Origin: Mycobacterium sp.
Lineage (GTDB): Bacteria; Actinomycetota; Actinomycetes; Mycobacteriales; Mycobacteriaceae
Assembly: GCF_029961025.1 (NCBI RefSeq)
Contig: NZ_JASBVP010000005.1
Location: 1 to 64,000 of the forward strand
Length of the DNA: 64,000 bases
Reading direction: 5' to 3'
Shown: positions 49,292 to 58,777 of the stretch, piece by piece
How positions within the stretch are numbered: the stretch's first letter is position 1
Layout of the letters: each line of letters starts with the position of its first letter
Program-made: the position numbers and the translations under genes
The notes under the pieces: model-generated
What the model saw: only the letters and a program-made list of their open reading frames with translations
What the model was told of the DNA's origin: nothing
Databases searched by the model: none

Positions 49292-49561
49292 TTTAGGGGC
49301 CTTTCAGGGGCGTCTTCCGGAGGATTGGACGGTGGTGCGCGGTCGTCGGCAAGTAACGCCCGCGACACGCCAAGGACACAGTTGGCGTGCTCGCTGGGTG
49401 GCGGGCCCCGTCGGGCGATATGTTCACAGCGGCCGACGGTAAATACCACCGACGCGATTCGGCCCTACGGGTCGCGGAGCGCCGGAGCAAGCGGGTAGCG
49501 TCGGGGACACAGGGCGATACACCACGCCCCAACGGCGAACAGGAAGTAGGCTCTCAGCACC
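49292..49561. promoter_or_regulatory. Divergent region between mmuM and clpX
   Basis: 270 bp holding the promoters of mmuM (leftward) and clpX (rightward). No coding frame. A GAAGTAGGCT stretch near 49544 could act as a weak -10/RBS for clpX; no confident box pair was identified. Confidence 0.35.
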
Positions 49562-50838
49562 ATGGCGCGCATCGGAGACGGCGGTGATTTGCTGAAGTGC
49601 TCGTTCTGCGGCAAGAGCCAAAAGCAGGTTAAGAAGCTCATCGCGGGGCCGGGCGTCTACATCTGTGACGAGTGCATCGACCTGTGCAACGAGATCATCG
49701 AAGAGGAGCTCGCCGACGCCGACGACGTCAAACTCGATGAACTGCCCAAGCCCGCCGAGATCCATGAATTCCTGGAGAGCTACGTCATCGGCCAGGAAAA
49801 CGCCAAGAAAACACTGGCCGTCGCGGTCTACAACCACTACAAGCGCATCCAGGCCGGGGACAAAGGCTCGCGGTCAGGTGAGCCGGTCGAGCTGACCAAG
49901 TCCAACATTTTGATGCTCGGGCCCACCGGCTGCGGCAAGACCTATCTGGCTCAGACGCTGGCCAAGATGCTCAACGTCCCGTTTGCCATCGCCGACGCCA
50001 CCGCGCTGACCGAGGCGGGTTACGTCGGCGAGGACGTCGAGAACATTCTGCTCAAGCTGATCCAGGCGGCCGATTACGACGTCAAACGCGCCGAGACGGG
50101 CATCATTTACATCGACGAGGTCGACAAGATCGCCCGCAAGAGCGAGAACCCGTCGATCCCCGCGACGTCTCCGGGGAGGGCGTGCAGCAAGCGTTGTTGA
50201 AGATCCTGGAGGGCACCCAGGCATCGGTCCCTCCGCAGGGTGGCCGCAAGCATCCGCATCAGGAGTTCATCCAGATCGACACCACCAATGTGCTGTTCAT
50301 CGTCGCGGGTGCGTTCTCCGGGTTGGAGAAGATCATCTACGACCGCGTCGGCAAACGCGGTCTGGGCTTCGGCGCCGAGGTGCGCTCCAAGGCCGACATC
50401 GACACCACCGACCATTTCGCCGAGGTGATGCCCGAGGACCTGATCAAATACGGGTTGATCCCGGAATTCATCGGCCGGCTGCCGGTGGTGGCCTCGGTGA
50501 CCAACCTGGACCTGGAATCGCTGGTCAGGATACTTTCCGAACCCAAGAATGCCCTGGTCAAGCAGTACACCCGACTTTTTGAGATGGACGGCGTGGAGTT
50601 GGAGTTCACCCAAGAAGCGCTGGAAGCCATCGCCGCCCAAGCGATTCACCGGGGCACCGGTGCTCGCGGATTGCGCGCGATCATGGAGGAAGTCTTGCTG
50701 CCGGTGATGTATGACATCCCCAGCCGCAATGACGTCGCCAAGGTCGTGGTCACCAAGGAGACCGTCCAAGACAACGTGCTGCCGACGATCGTGCCGCGTA
50801 AGCCTGCGCGCACCGAGCGGCGTGACAAAACCGCCTGA
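49562..50838 (+). pseudogene. clpX: ClpX unfoldase, broken by a one-base deletion (probable sequence error)
   Basis: It encodes the whole ClpX sequence in two frames. Part one (49562-50160) has the C4 zinc finger (CSFCG, CDEC), Walker A GPTGCGKT and Walker [18 protein letters not shown]. Part two (from about 50170 to 50838) has [16 protein letters not shown], the pore and sensor regions and the C-terminus. The break is at about 50158: ATCCCCGCGACGTC stands where ATCACCCGCGACGTC is expected, i.e. one A is missing. ClpX powers ClpP and is essential in mycobacteria, so a sequencing or assembly error is the likely reason; a true lesion would remove most of the protein. Confidence 0.9.
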
Positions 50839-51116
50839 CCGCGACGCCGGTGCCACCGCCCTGCGGGGGTGGGGGTTTCACTTTGGGCGCCGGCGGTTGT
50901 GAGCAACACCATAAAACCGCCGTGTCGGGTATCGGCGGCGCCTGGCTTGACGTGGGCGTAGGGTGGCGGATCGGTAGCATGGCCGTCAGCATGGGAATAA
51001 TCGGCACTGCTGGTGACATGAATAGGCGGGAAGGGAGTCCGCTGCGGGCACAGACAAGGATCTGAAGTCGCAGAGCAGAGTATCCCTACGCCAGAACAGC
51101 AACGGAAGGCGGGGAC
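50839..51116. other. clpX to korA gap
   Basis: 278 bp with no gene; M. tuberculosis has the MFS transporter Rv2456c here. A -10-like TACGGT/TAGGGT is not convincing. The AGCAACGGAAGGCGGGGAC just before 51117 supplies the korA ribosome-binding site. Confidence 0.4.
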
Positions 51117-53081
51117 GTGGAGCCGAACGGCAACGGAGCCGATCCAGGGTCAGAATCGCATAGTAGCCGCGCACGGCCGGCACGGCGGCAGCAACTGGAG
51201 AACGTTGTCATTCGTTTCGCCGGGGACTCCGGTGACGGTATGCAGCTCACCGGCGACCGGTTCACTTCGGAGGCAGCGCTTTTCGGTAACGACCTGGCGA
51301 CCCAACCGAACTTTCCGGCTGAGATTCGCGCACCGGCGGGCACGCTGCCCGGAGTCTCGTCCTTCCAGATTCAAATCGCCGATCACGACATCCTCACCGC
51401 AGGTGATCGACCGGACGTGCTGGTGGCCATGAACCCGGCGGCCCTCAAGGCCAACATCGACGATCTGCCGCGCGGCGGAATGGTCATCGCGAACTCCGAC
51501 GAATTCACCAAACGCAACCTGGCCAGAGTCGGCTACGAGGGCAACCCGTTGGAGAATGACGAGCTGTCCGAGTACGTGGTGCATGCCGTCCCGATGACCA
51601 CGCTGACCCTCGGGGCCGTCGAGGCGAGCGGTGTCTCGAAGAAGGACGGCCAGCGCGCCAAGAACATGTTCGCGCTGGGCCTGCTGTCGTGGATGTATGG
51701 GCGCGAACTCGAGCACAGCGAAGCCTTCATCCGGGATAAATTCGCCCGCAAGCCCGACATCGCGGAGGCCAACATTCTCGCCCTGAAGGCGGGCTGGAAC
51801 TACGGGGAAACCACCGAGGCCTTCGGCACCAGCTATACCGTTCCGCCGGCGAAGCTGCCACCCGGTGAGTATCGGCAGATTTCAGGCAACACCGCGCTGG
51901 CCTACGGGATCGTCGTTGCCGGTCAGCTGGCCGGCATCCCGGTGGTTCTCGGCAGCTACCCGATCACGCCCGCGTCGGACATCCTGCACGAGTTGGCCAA
52001 GCACAAGAACTTCAACGTGATCACCTTCCAGGCCGAAGACGAGATCGGTGGTGTCTGCGCGGCGCTGGGGGCCGCATATGGGGGAGCGCTCGGCGTCACC
52101 AGCACATCGGGTCCCGGTCTTTCTCTGAAATCCGAGGCCATCGGCCTTGGGGTGATGGCCGAGCTGCCGCTGGTGGTTATCGACGTGCAGCGGGCGGGCC
52201 CGTCAACGGGTATGCCGACCAAGACCGAGCAGGCCGATCTGTTGCAGGCGATGTTCGGTCGCAACGGCGAGTCCCCGGTCGCGGTGCTGGCACCGCGGTC
52301 ACCGGGCGATTGTTTTGAGACTGCCCTTGAGGCCGTGCGGATTGCGGTCTCCTATCACACCCCGGTGGTGCTGCTGTCCGACGGTGCCATCGCCAACGGG
52401 TCCGAGCCGTGGCGTATCCCCGACATCAGCGCGTTGGCGCCCGTTGAGCACAACTATGTCAGCGCCGGTGAGCCGTTCCAGCCGTACGCGCGCGACCCGG
52501 AAACTCTTGCCCGCCAATTTGCCGTTCCCGGCACCCCCGGTCTGGAGCACCGCATCGGCGGGCTGGAGTCGGCCAACGGCTCCGGCGAGATCTCCTACGA
52601 CCCGGCCAACCACGATCTGATGGTGCGGGTGCGCCGGGAGAAGATCGACGGTATCCGCGTCCCCGACCTACAAGTCGACGATCCGACGGGGGACGCCGAG
52701 CTACTGCTGATCGGGTGGGGCAGTTCCTACGGTCCGATCGGTGAGGCCTGTCGGCGGGTACGGCGTAAGGGCCTCAAAGTTGCGCACGCCCATTTGCGCT
52801 ACCTCAATCCGTTCCCGGCCAACTTGGGTGAGGTGCTGCGCCGCTACCCCAAGGTGGTGGCACCGGAGATGAACTTGGGCCAACTGGCGCTGCTGCTGCG
52901 CGGCAAGTACTTGGTCGACGTGCAATCGGTCACCAAGGTTCAGGGTGTCTCGTTTCGGGCCGACGAGGTGGCACGCGTGATTCGCGCCGCGCTGGGGGGG
53001 ACGCTCGCCGAAATCGAGCAAGACAAGACGATGGTCGCCAGATTGGCGGCTGCAACGGTCGGGGCGGGAGCTCACGCATGA
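51117..53081 (+). CDS. korA: 2-oxoglutarate:ferredoxin oxidoreductase, alpha (gamma-alpha fused) subunit
   Basis: 654 residues from the GTG at 51117. The N-terminal ~200 residues are the gamma-type domain (NVVIRFAGDSGDGMQLTGDRF, PAGTLPGVSSFQIQIAD); the rest is the pyrimidine-binding alpha domain (GSYPITPASDILHELAKHKNF, TSTSGPGLSLKSEAIGLGVMAELPLVVIDVQRAGPSTGMPTKTEQADL). With KorB it converts 2-oxoglutarate to succinyl-CoA while reducing ferredoxin, an anaerobic-type TCA step known in M. tuberculosis. It is linked to korB by two repeat units that keep translation coupled. Confidence 0.94.
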   Translation: MEPNGNGADPGSESHSSRARPARRQQLENVVIRFAGDSGDGMQLTGDRFTSEAALFGNDLATQPNFPAEIRAPAGTLPGVSSFQIQIADHDILTAGDRPDVLVAMNPAALKANIDDLPRGGMVIANSDEFTKRNLARVGYEGNPLENDELSEYVVHAVPMTTLTLGAVEASGVSKKDGQRAKNMFALGLLSWMYGRELEHSEAFIRDKFARKPDIAEANILALKAGWNYGETTEAFGTSYTVPPAKLPPGEYRQISGNTALAYGIVVAGQLAGIPVVLGSYPITPASDILHELAKHKNFNVITFQAEDEIGGVCAALGAAYGGALGVTSTSGPGLSLKSEAIGLGVMAELPLVVIDVQRAGPSTGMPTKTEQADLLQAMFGRNGESPVAVLAPRSPGDCFETALEAVRIAVSYHTPVVLLSDGAIANGSEPWRIPDISALAPVEHNYVSAGEPFQPYARDPETLARQFAVPGTPGLEHRIGGLESANGSGEISYDPANHDLMVRVRREKIDGIRVPDLQVDDPTGDAELLLIGWGSSYGPIGEACRRVRRKGLKVAHAHLRYLNPFPANLGEVLRRYPKVVAPEMNLGQLALLLRGKYLVDVQSVTKVQGVSFRADEVARVIRAALGGTLAEIEQDKTMVARLAAATVGAGAHA

Positions 53082-53185
53082 CGCCGGCGACGATGCAGAG
53101 CGACGCGATGAAAAGGAGCGGCGCGCACATGAGATCCGCCGGCGACGATGCAGAGCGAAGCGATGAGGAGGAGCGGCGCAAATGA
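53078..53185 (+). repeat. Two MIRU units forming a 35-codon ORF that couples korA and korB
   Basis: Units of 51 and 53 bp contain GGCGACGATGCAGAGCGA and GAGGAGCGGCGC-type cores, the known MIRU sequence of mycobacteria. ATGA occurs at 53078, 53129 and 53182. The first is the korA stop, the last the korB start. An open frame from ATG 53078 reads through both units and stops at 53183-53185, inside the korB ATGA. Its 35-residue product is charged and probably has no function of its own; the arrangement keeps ribosomes running from korA to korB. Confidence 0.93.
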
Positions 53186-54279
53186 GAAGCCTGATCGGCG
53201 ATCCGGCGGTCGCGGAGCTGGATCTGGCGGCAGCTGATAACTTGTCGAAAAACACCGGCGTGCCCACCACCGATCAGCGGCAGAACGCTAAGGACTTCAC
53301 CAGCGATCAGGAAGTCCGCTGGTGCCCGGGCTGCGGGGACTACGTCATCCTCAACACTATCCGCAACTTTCTGCCTGAGCTCGGGCTGCGCCGGGAGAAC
53401 ATCGTTTTCGTCAGTGGCATCGGCTGTTCCAGCCGCTTCCCGTACTACCTGGAAACCTACGGCCTGCATTCGATCCACGGCCGGGCCCCCGCCATCGCGA
53501 CCGGCCTGGTGCTGGCCCGGCCCGATCTGTCGGTGTGGGTGATCACCGGTGATGGTGATGCGTTGTCGATTGGTGGCAATCACCTGATCCACGCGCTGCG
53601 CCGTAACGTCAACATCACGATCCTGCTGTTCAATAACCGGATCTACGGGCTGACGAAGGGGCAGTATTCGCCGACATCGGAGATCGGCAAGATCACCAAG
53701 TCGACCCCGATGGGGTCGCTCGATCAGCCGTTCAACCCGGTGTCGTTAGCGCTGGGCGCCGAGGCAACCTTCGTGGGGCGGGCGTTGGACTCCGATCGCC
53801 AGGGCTTATCTGAGGTGCTGCGCGCCGCCGCGCAGCATCGGGGATCGGCCTTGGTCGAGATCCTGCAGGATTGTCCGATCTTCAACGATGGATCGTTTGA
53901 CGCGCTTCGCAAGGAGGGCGCGGACGAGCGGGTGATCAAGGTGCGTCACGGCGAGCCGATCACCTTCGGCGCTAACGGCGAATATTGCGTGGTGAGATCG
54001 GGGTTCGGGCTCGATGTGGCCAAGACCGCTGATGTTGCCGCCGAGGACATCGTCGTGCACGACGCGCACGCCGAAGACGTTGCGTACGCGTTCGCGCTGT
54101 CGCGGCTGTCCGATCAGAATCTCGAGCACACCGTGCTGGGTGTGTTACGCCAGGTCCGTCGGGTCACCTACGACGACGCCGCCCGGTCCCAGGTCCGCGC
54201 CGCCCAAAACACCAAGCCCTATGACGCGGCCGCCCTGCAATCCCTGTTGCGCGGGAACGACACCTGGACCGTTACCTGA
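53182..54279 (+). CDS. korB: 2-oxoglutarate:ferredoxin oxidoreductase, beta subunit
   Basis: 365 residues. Thiamine-diphosphate and iron-sulfur subunit: cysteines in WCPGCGDY and [16 protein letters not shown] motif [22 protein letters not shown] followed by [17 protein letters not shown], and a further Cys in [13 protein letters not shown]. The ATG at 53182 overlaps the MIRU-encoded ORF stop. It lies one base upstream of mobA, so korA-korB-mobA form one unit. Confidence 0.94.
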   Translation: MRSLIGDPAVAELDLAAADNLSKNTGVPTTDQRQNAKDFTSDQEVRWCPGCGDYVILNTIRNFLPELGLRRENIVFVSGIGCSSRFPYYLETYGLHSIHGRAPAIATGLVLARPDLSVWVITGDGDALSIGGNHLIHALRRNVNITILLFNNRIYGLTKGQYSPTSEIGKITKSTPMGSLDQPFNPVSLALGAEATFVGRALDSDRQGLSEVLRAAAQHRGSALVEILQDCPIFNDGSFDALRKEGADERVIKVRHGEPITFGANGEYCVVRSGFGLDVAKTADVAAEDIVVHDAHAEDVAYAFALSRLSDQNLEHTVLGVLRQVRRVTYDDAARSQVRAAQNTKPYDAAALQSLLRGNDTWTVT

Positions 54280-54280
54280 C

Positions 54281-54901
54281 GTGAATTCTGCGGCATCCGA
54301 ACCGGTTGCCCTGGCCGGGGTGGTGCTGGCGGGAGGCGCATCGCGACGCATGGGGCGTGACAAGGCCACCATGGCTGTTCCCGAGGGGATCGCCGGCCGC
54401 TGCGGCATCACGATGGTGGAGCACGTGGTGGGCGTTCTGGCGCGGCGGTGTCAGCCGGTTTTCGTGATGGCAGCGCCGGGCCAGCCGATATCCCCGGTAC
54501 CAGCGCGCATCGTGCGCGACGAGGTACGCGGGCAAGGCCCGTTGCTCGCGACCGGTCGTGGCTTGCACGCCGCCGCGGCGGCCGGCGCGGAGTGGGCGTT
54601 TGTGTGCGCCGTGGACATGCCGTTTTTGACGGTCGATTTGATCGATGACCTCGCCCGCCGGGCCGCCCGGCTAGGCGCCGACGTGGTGTTGCCCTGGGAC
54701 GGCCAGGACCACTATCTGACCGCGGTGTATCGGACCGCGTTGGCGGCGCCGGTCGATGCGCTGGTGGCGAGCGGCGAGCGGGCGATGCGCGCCTTGGTCG
54801 ACTCGGTCGACGCCCAGCGAATCGTGATGTCGGATTCGCGGCCGCTGGCAAATATCAACTCCCCTGCCGACTGTCGTGGACTGCGACCGCTCCCGGATTA
54901 G
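54281..54901 (+). CDS. mobA: MobA, molybdenum cofactor guanylyltransferase
   Basis: 206 residues from the GTG at 54281, 1 bp after the korB stop. Nucleotidyltransferase fold with the GTP-binding signature [14 protein letters not shown] (about 12-25), and CAVDMPFL and NINSPAD further on. It attaches GMP to molybdopterin to make the bis-MGD cofactor for enzymes such as nitrate reductase or formate dehydrogenase. Its neighbours KorAB and its position equal M. tuberculosis Rv2453c. Confidence 0.92.
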   Translation: MNSAASEPVALAGVVLAGGASRRMGRDKATMAVPEGIAGRCGITMVEHVVGVLARRCQPVFVMAAPGQPISPVPARIVRDEVRGQGPLLATGRGLHAAAAAGAEWAFVCAVDMPFLTVDLIDDLARRAARLGADVVLPWDGQDHYLTAVYRTALAAPVDALVASGERAMRALVDSVDAQRIVMSDSRPLANINSPADCRGLRPLPD

Positions 54902-55601
54902 GTCGGCGCTAGAGCACACCCCCTGGGTCCGGCGGAATGCCATCTCGGGTGTTTATAAGGCAACTTCATTCTATTTTATATTTTCGCTATAAATTCAGCC
55001 ATTTACCAAACTGTATTATCGCATCCCGAAATATCGCAACGGTCCGCAATGTGCCAATTCACCACCCCAACGTCTGGGTCTATGCTCGCCCGTATTGGGT
55101 TGCGGCGGTGAGAGTTTGGCGTGCGAAATCAGGAAGATAGACCCAGCGAAATTAGTTCCGGAGCCGTGTCGGGCTCGAAGTTTTTCCGGGCGCCTTGTCG
55201 GGTCCGTGAAGATCAGGTGCTCATGCCCGGCCGGGCTCCCTTTCACGGCGGCCGCCTGCGGTGGCGGGCCGTTGCAATCTATCGAGATATGCTTGCAGAT
55301 AAGGTAATTGACGAACCAGCTGACGGCTCGACAGGGCCATCCCGAAGCGGAGTGCGGCGGCGCTATTGAGTTCTATTGAGTTCGCCGCCGATGAGATGGT
55401 CATTGCAAATCGCCTGGAGCGCAGGATATTTAGATCGATCTGTCATCGGCAGGTCGGCCGGGTGATTTTCTGTCGCCGGAGTAGACGGTAAGCTCGCGCA
55501 ACCGAGCAACCGAGGGATCATCTGTGTCGGCGGCAGGCGCTGACGGACCTTCCGGAATGACAGGCCGCCACCGCTGTCACATCAGTGGCCGGGATCACAA
55601 A
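54902..55601. other. AT-rich intergenic region downstream of mobA
   Basis: About 700 bp with clearly lower GC than the rest, especially 54950-55060 (runs of A/T). Short frames exist (for example 54937-55140, plus) but none has a ribosome-binding site or a protein-like composition. M. tuberculosis has the small genes Rv2451 and Rv2452c here. A perfect 10-bp tandem repeat (TATTGAGTTC twice) lies at 55364-55383. It may be transferred DNA, or untranslated regulatory DNA for rpfE. Confidence 0.45.
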
Positions 55602-55606
55602 ATTTG

Positions 55607-55622
55607 CGTGATTTAACTCACA
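55607..55622 (+). promoter_or_regulatory. CRP-like binding site upstream of rpfE
   Basis: CGTGA-TTTAAC-TCACA fits the mycobacterial CRP (Rv3676) consensus TGTGA-N6-TCACA with one mismatch. A second overlapping dyad (ATCAC-N9-GTGAT, 55594-55612) shares its left half. The site centre is about 120 bp before the predicted rpfE transcription start. CRP is known to activate rpfA in M. tuberculosis, so control of an rpf gene is plausible. Confidence 0.5.
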
Positions 55623-55701
55623 CCCACGTCGTGAGGGTCCGACGTTAGCGCGGACGAAAAATTCGGTCTGTAGCTGGGAAAACGAGCTATCTATTGATTC
55701 G

Positions 55702-55730
55702 TTACCAACATGTTATTGGACAGATATACA
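55702..55730 (+). promoter_or_regulatory. Predicted promoter of rpfE
   Basis: TTACCA, 17-bp spacer, TATACA in an AT-rich stretch. The start would be near 55737, leaving a leader of about 270 nt before the TTG start codon. Predicted by eye. Confidence 0.45.
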
Positions 55731-55736
55731 GCATTC

Positions 55737-56571
<835 letters not shown>

Positions 56572-56581
56572 GCGCCCGAAC

Positions 56582-56625
56582 ATGCGCAGGCGGTGCCGGC
56601 CGGCGGGCCGGCACCGCCTGCGCAT
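56582..56625 (+). terminator. Strong hairpin terminator after rpfE
   Basis: A perfect 20-bp stem with loop GGCG begins 10 nt after the rpfE stop. There is no T-run, as is common for mycobacterial (I-shaped) terminators. Being symmetrical, it could act on both strands. Confidence 0.8.
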
Positions 56626-56721
56626 CGGGTGCGGCAGGCCCACGGTCGCCGGTCGGTGCCCACCGACCGCCATTCGGGGATGCGCCGAGCGACCGGAAGC
56701 GCTGCGAGTAGCGTCAGGGTG

Positions 56722-58002
56722 ATGGCTGGGTCGCGGGATTTCGACATCGTCGTGTACGGGGCGACCGGTTTCGTCGGCAAGTTGACCGCCGAATACCTGG
56801 CCAGCGCCGGTGGGGATGCGCGCATCGCGCTGGCCGGCCGGTCGATCGACCGCTTGCAGGCGGTGCGCAAAACCCTGCCGGAATCGGCGCGCTCGTGGCC
56901 GGTTTTGGTAGCCGACGCCTCGCAGCCGGCGACTTTAAGGGCGATGGCAACCCAGACACAGGTGGTGGTCACCACCGTCGGACCCTATGCCCGGTACGGG
57001 TTGCCGCTGGTGGCCGCATGCGCTGCGGCAGGAACCGATTACGCCGATCTGACCGGCGAAGCGATGTTCGTGCGCGCCAGCATCGACTGCCACCACAAAC
57101 AGGCCGTCGACAGCGGCGCCCGAATCGTGCACGCCTGCGGATTCGATTCTATCCCTTCAGATCTGAGTGTTTACGCGCTGTATCGCAAGGCGCGCGACGA
57201 GGGTGCCGGAGAACTCATCAACACCGACTTCGTGCTGCGTCGCTTCTCCGGTGGGGTATCCGGCGGCACGATCGCGTCGATGATCGATGTGCTGCAGACC
57301 GCTTCGAGTGATCCCGACGCGCGGCGTCGGCTCGCCGACCCCTACACGTTAAGCCCGGACCGCAGCGCAGAACCCGAACTGGGACCGCAGCCGGATTTAC
57401 CGTGGCGTCGTGGTGGTGAGATAGCCCCGGAGCTGACCGGAATCTGGACGGCGGGGTTTCTGATGGCGCCGTACAATACTCGAATTGTGCGGCGCAGCAA
57501 CGCATTGCTGGGCTGGGCTTACGGGCGGAGATTTCGCTACGCCGAACACCTGAGCGTGGGATCGGGGGTCTTCACGGCTCCGGTGGTGTCGGCCATCATG
57601 ACCGGCGGCACCAGCGCGCTGTTCGGGCTGGGCGGCCGGTACTTCAGGCTGCTTCCGCACCGGCTCATCGAACGGATCGCCCCCAGATCGGGCACCGGCC
57701 CCAGTGCCGCCACCCGCGAACGCGGCTACTACCAGACCGAGACCTACACCACCACGACCACCGGAACCCGATACCTGACGAAGATCACCCAGCACGGCGA
57801 CCCCGGTTATAAGGCGACGTCGGTACTGCTGGGCGAGAGCGGCCTGGCGCTCGCGATGGACCGCGACAAGCTGTCGGACCTGCGTGGCGTGCTCACACCG
57901 GCTGCTGCGATGGGCGACGCGCTGCTGGCGCGGCTCCCGGCCGCGGGCGTGTCGCTGGAGACGATTCGGCTTGGGCCGATGCCGGCCGCGACCGACCGGT
58001 GA
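56722..58002 (+). CDS. Saccharopine-dehydrogenase-like enoyl reductase (Rv2449c-like)
   Basis: 426 residues from the ATG at 56722 (419 in Rv2449c). The N-terminal Rossmann fold binds NAD(P) (VVYGATGFVGKLTAEYLA, about 9-26); YARYGLPLVAACAAAGTDYADLTGE is the family's second signature. A hydrophobic stretch near 290-315 (VFTAPVVSAIMTGGTSALFGLGG) suggests membrane contact. Relatives include the trans-acting enoyl reductase Rv2953 of phthiocerol dimycocerosate synthesis; the substrate of this one is unknown. Confidence 0.85.
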   Translation: MAGSRDFDIVVYGATGFVGKLTAEYLASAGGDARIALAGRSIDRLQAVRKTLPESARSWPVLVADASQPATLRAMATQTQVVVTTVGPYARYGLPLVAACAAAGTDYADLTGEAMFVRASIDCHHKQAVDSGARIVHACGFDSIPSDLSVYALYRKARDEGAGELINTDFVLRRFSGGVSGGTIASMIDVLQTASSDPDARRRLADPYTLSPDRSAEPELGPQPDLPWRRGGEIAPELTGIWTAGFLMAPYNTRIVRRSNALLGWAYGRRFRYAEHLSVGSGVFTAPVVSAIMTGGTSALFGLGGRYFRLLPHRLIERIAPRSGTGPSAATRERGYYQTETYTTTTTGTRYLTKITQHGDPGYKATSVLLGESGLALAMDRDKLSDLRGVLTPAAAMGDALLARLPAAGVSLETIRLGPMPAATDR

Positions 58003-58101
58003 CCGGTTGCTCCGCTCGAACCACTGTCAATCGTGGCCACTTGCACTAGTGTCATCGATGCACCACCACAACACACATCCCAGCGACGAAGGTGATCAAC
58101 A

Positions 58102-58689
58102 ATGGCCGGCCTGGATGATCTTTTCGCCCAAATCCCCGTGGGGGACATCGCACGCCGGCTCGGCGTCGACGAAAGCGAAGTAGGCAGCGCAATTCAGACA
58201 CTGGTGCCCGCGCTCGTCGGGGGCCTGCACCACAACGCACAGGATCCCGACCACGCCTGGGCGATCGCATCGGAGGTCAGCAGTCACGCGGCCACCGGCC
58301 TGCTGGACACCGGGGTCAGCCTGGATCGGGTCGACCAGGCCGACGGCCGGCTGGCAGTCGCGAAAATCTTCGGCGGCAACGACACCGGGCAGGTCGCCGC
58401 GGCGCTCTCGAGCGCCGCGGGCGGCAATAGCGACCTGTTCCAGAAGCTGCTGCCGATCCTGGCTCCGATCGTGCTTGCCTACATCGGCAAGCAGCTGACC
58501 CAGAAAAGCACGCCCGTGCCGGAACGGGCGTCCGGCGGCGCGCTCAACGACGTGCTGGGCAGCATTCTCGGTGGGGCTTCCGGCCGCCGCAACGCATCGT
58601 TGGGCAGCATCCTGGGCGACGCGCTGGGCGGCAAAGCGGGCGGTGCACTGGGGGAGATCCTCGGCGGACTGCTGGGCGGCAAGAAGTAA
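58102..58689 (+). CDS. DUF937 (YidB-like) protein
   Basis: 195 residues. The DUF937 family pattern is clear: GLDDLFAQIPVGDIARRLGVDESEVGSAIQTLVPALVGGL at the start, a second copy-like GGNSDLFQKLLPILAPIVLAYIGKQL in the middle, and a Gly/Leu/Ala-rich tail (LGEILGGLLGGKK). E. coli YidB is a small secretion-regulator-like protein, but the function in mycobacteria is unknown. The ATG at 58102 is preceded by GACGAAGGTGATC. Separate from valS by 88 bp. Confidence 0.8.
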   Translation: MAGLDDLFAQIPVGDIARRLGVDESEVGSAIQTLVPALVGGLHHNAQDPDHAWAIASEVSSHAATGLLDTGVSLDRVDQADGRLAVAKIFGGNDTGQVAAALSSAAGGNSDLFQKLLPILAPIVLAYIGKQLTQKSTPVPERASGGALNDVLGSILGGASGRRNASLGSILGDALGGKAGGALGEILGGLLGGKK

Positions 58690-58777
58690 GGGTCACGGGC
58701 AGGCGTGATAGTCGCCCCGATCACCCGCGAACTCGGGCGCATTCGCGGATGCTAAGCGCGCTTTTTAGAATCGAGCG

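Noticed and set aside
54937-55140. 67-codon frame in the AT-rich region after mobA
   Set aside because: No ribosome-binding site, no recognisable domain, and frame length is expected by chance in low-GC DNA.
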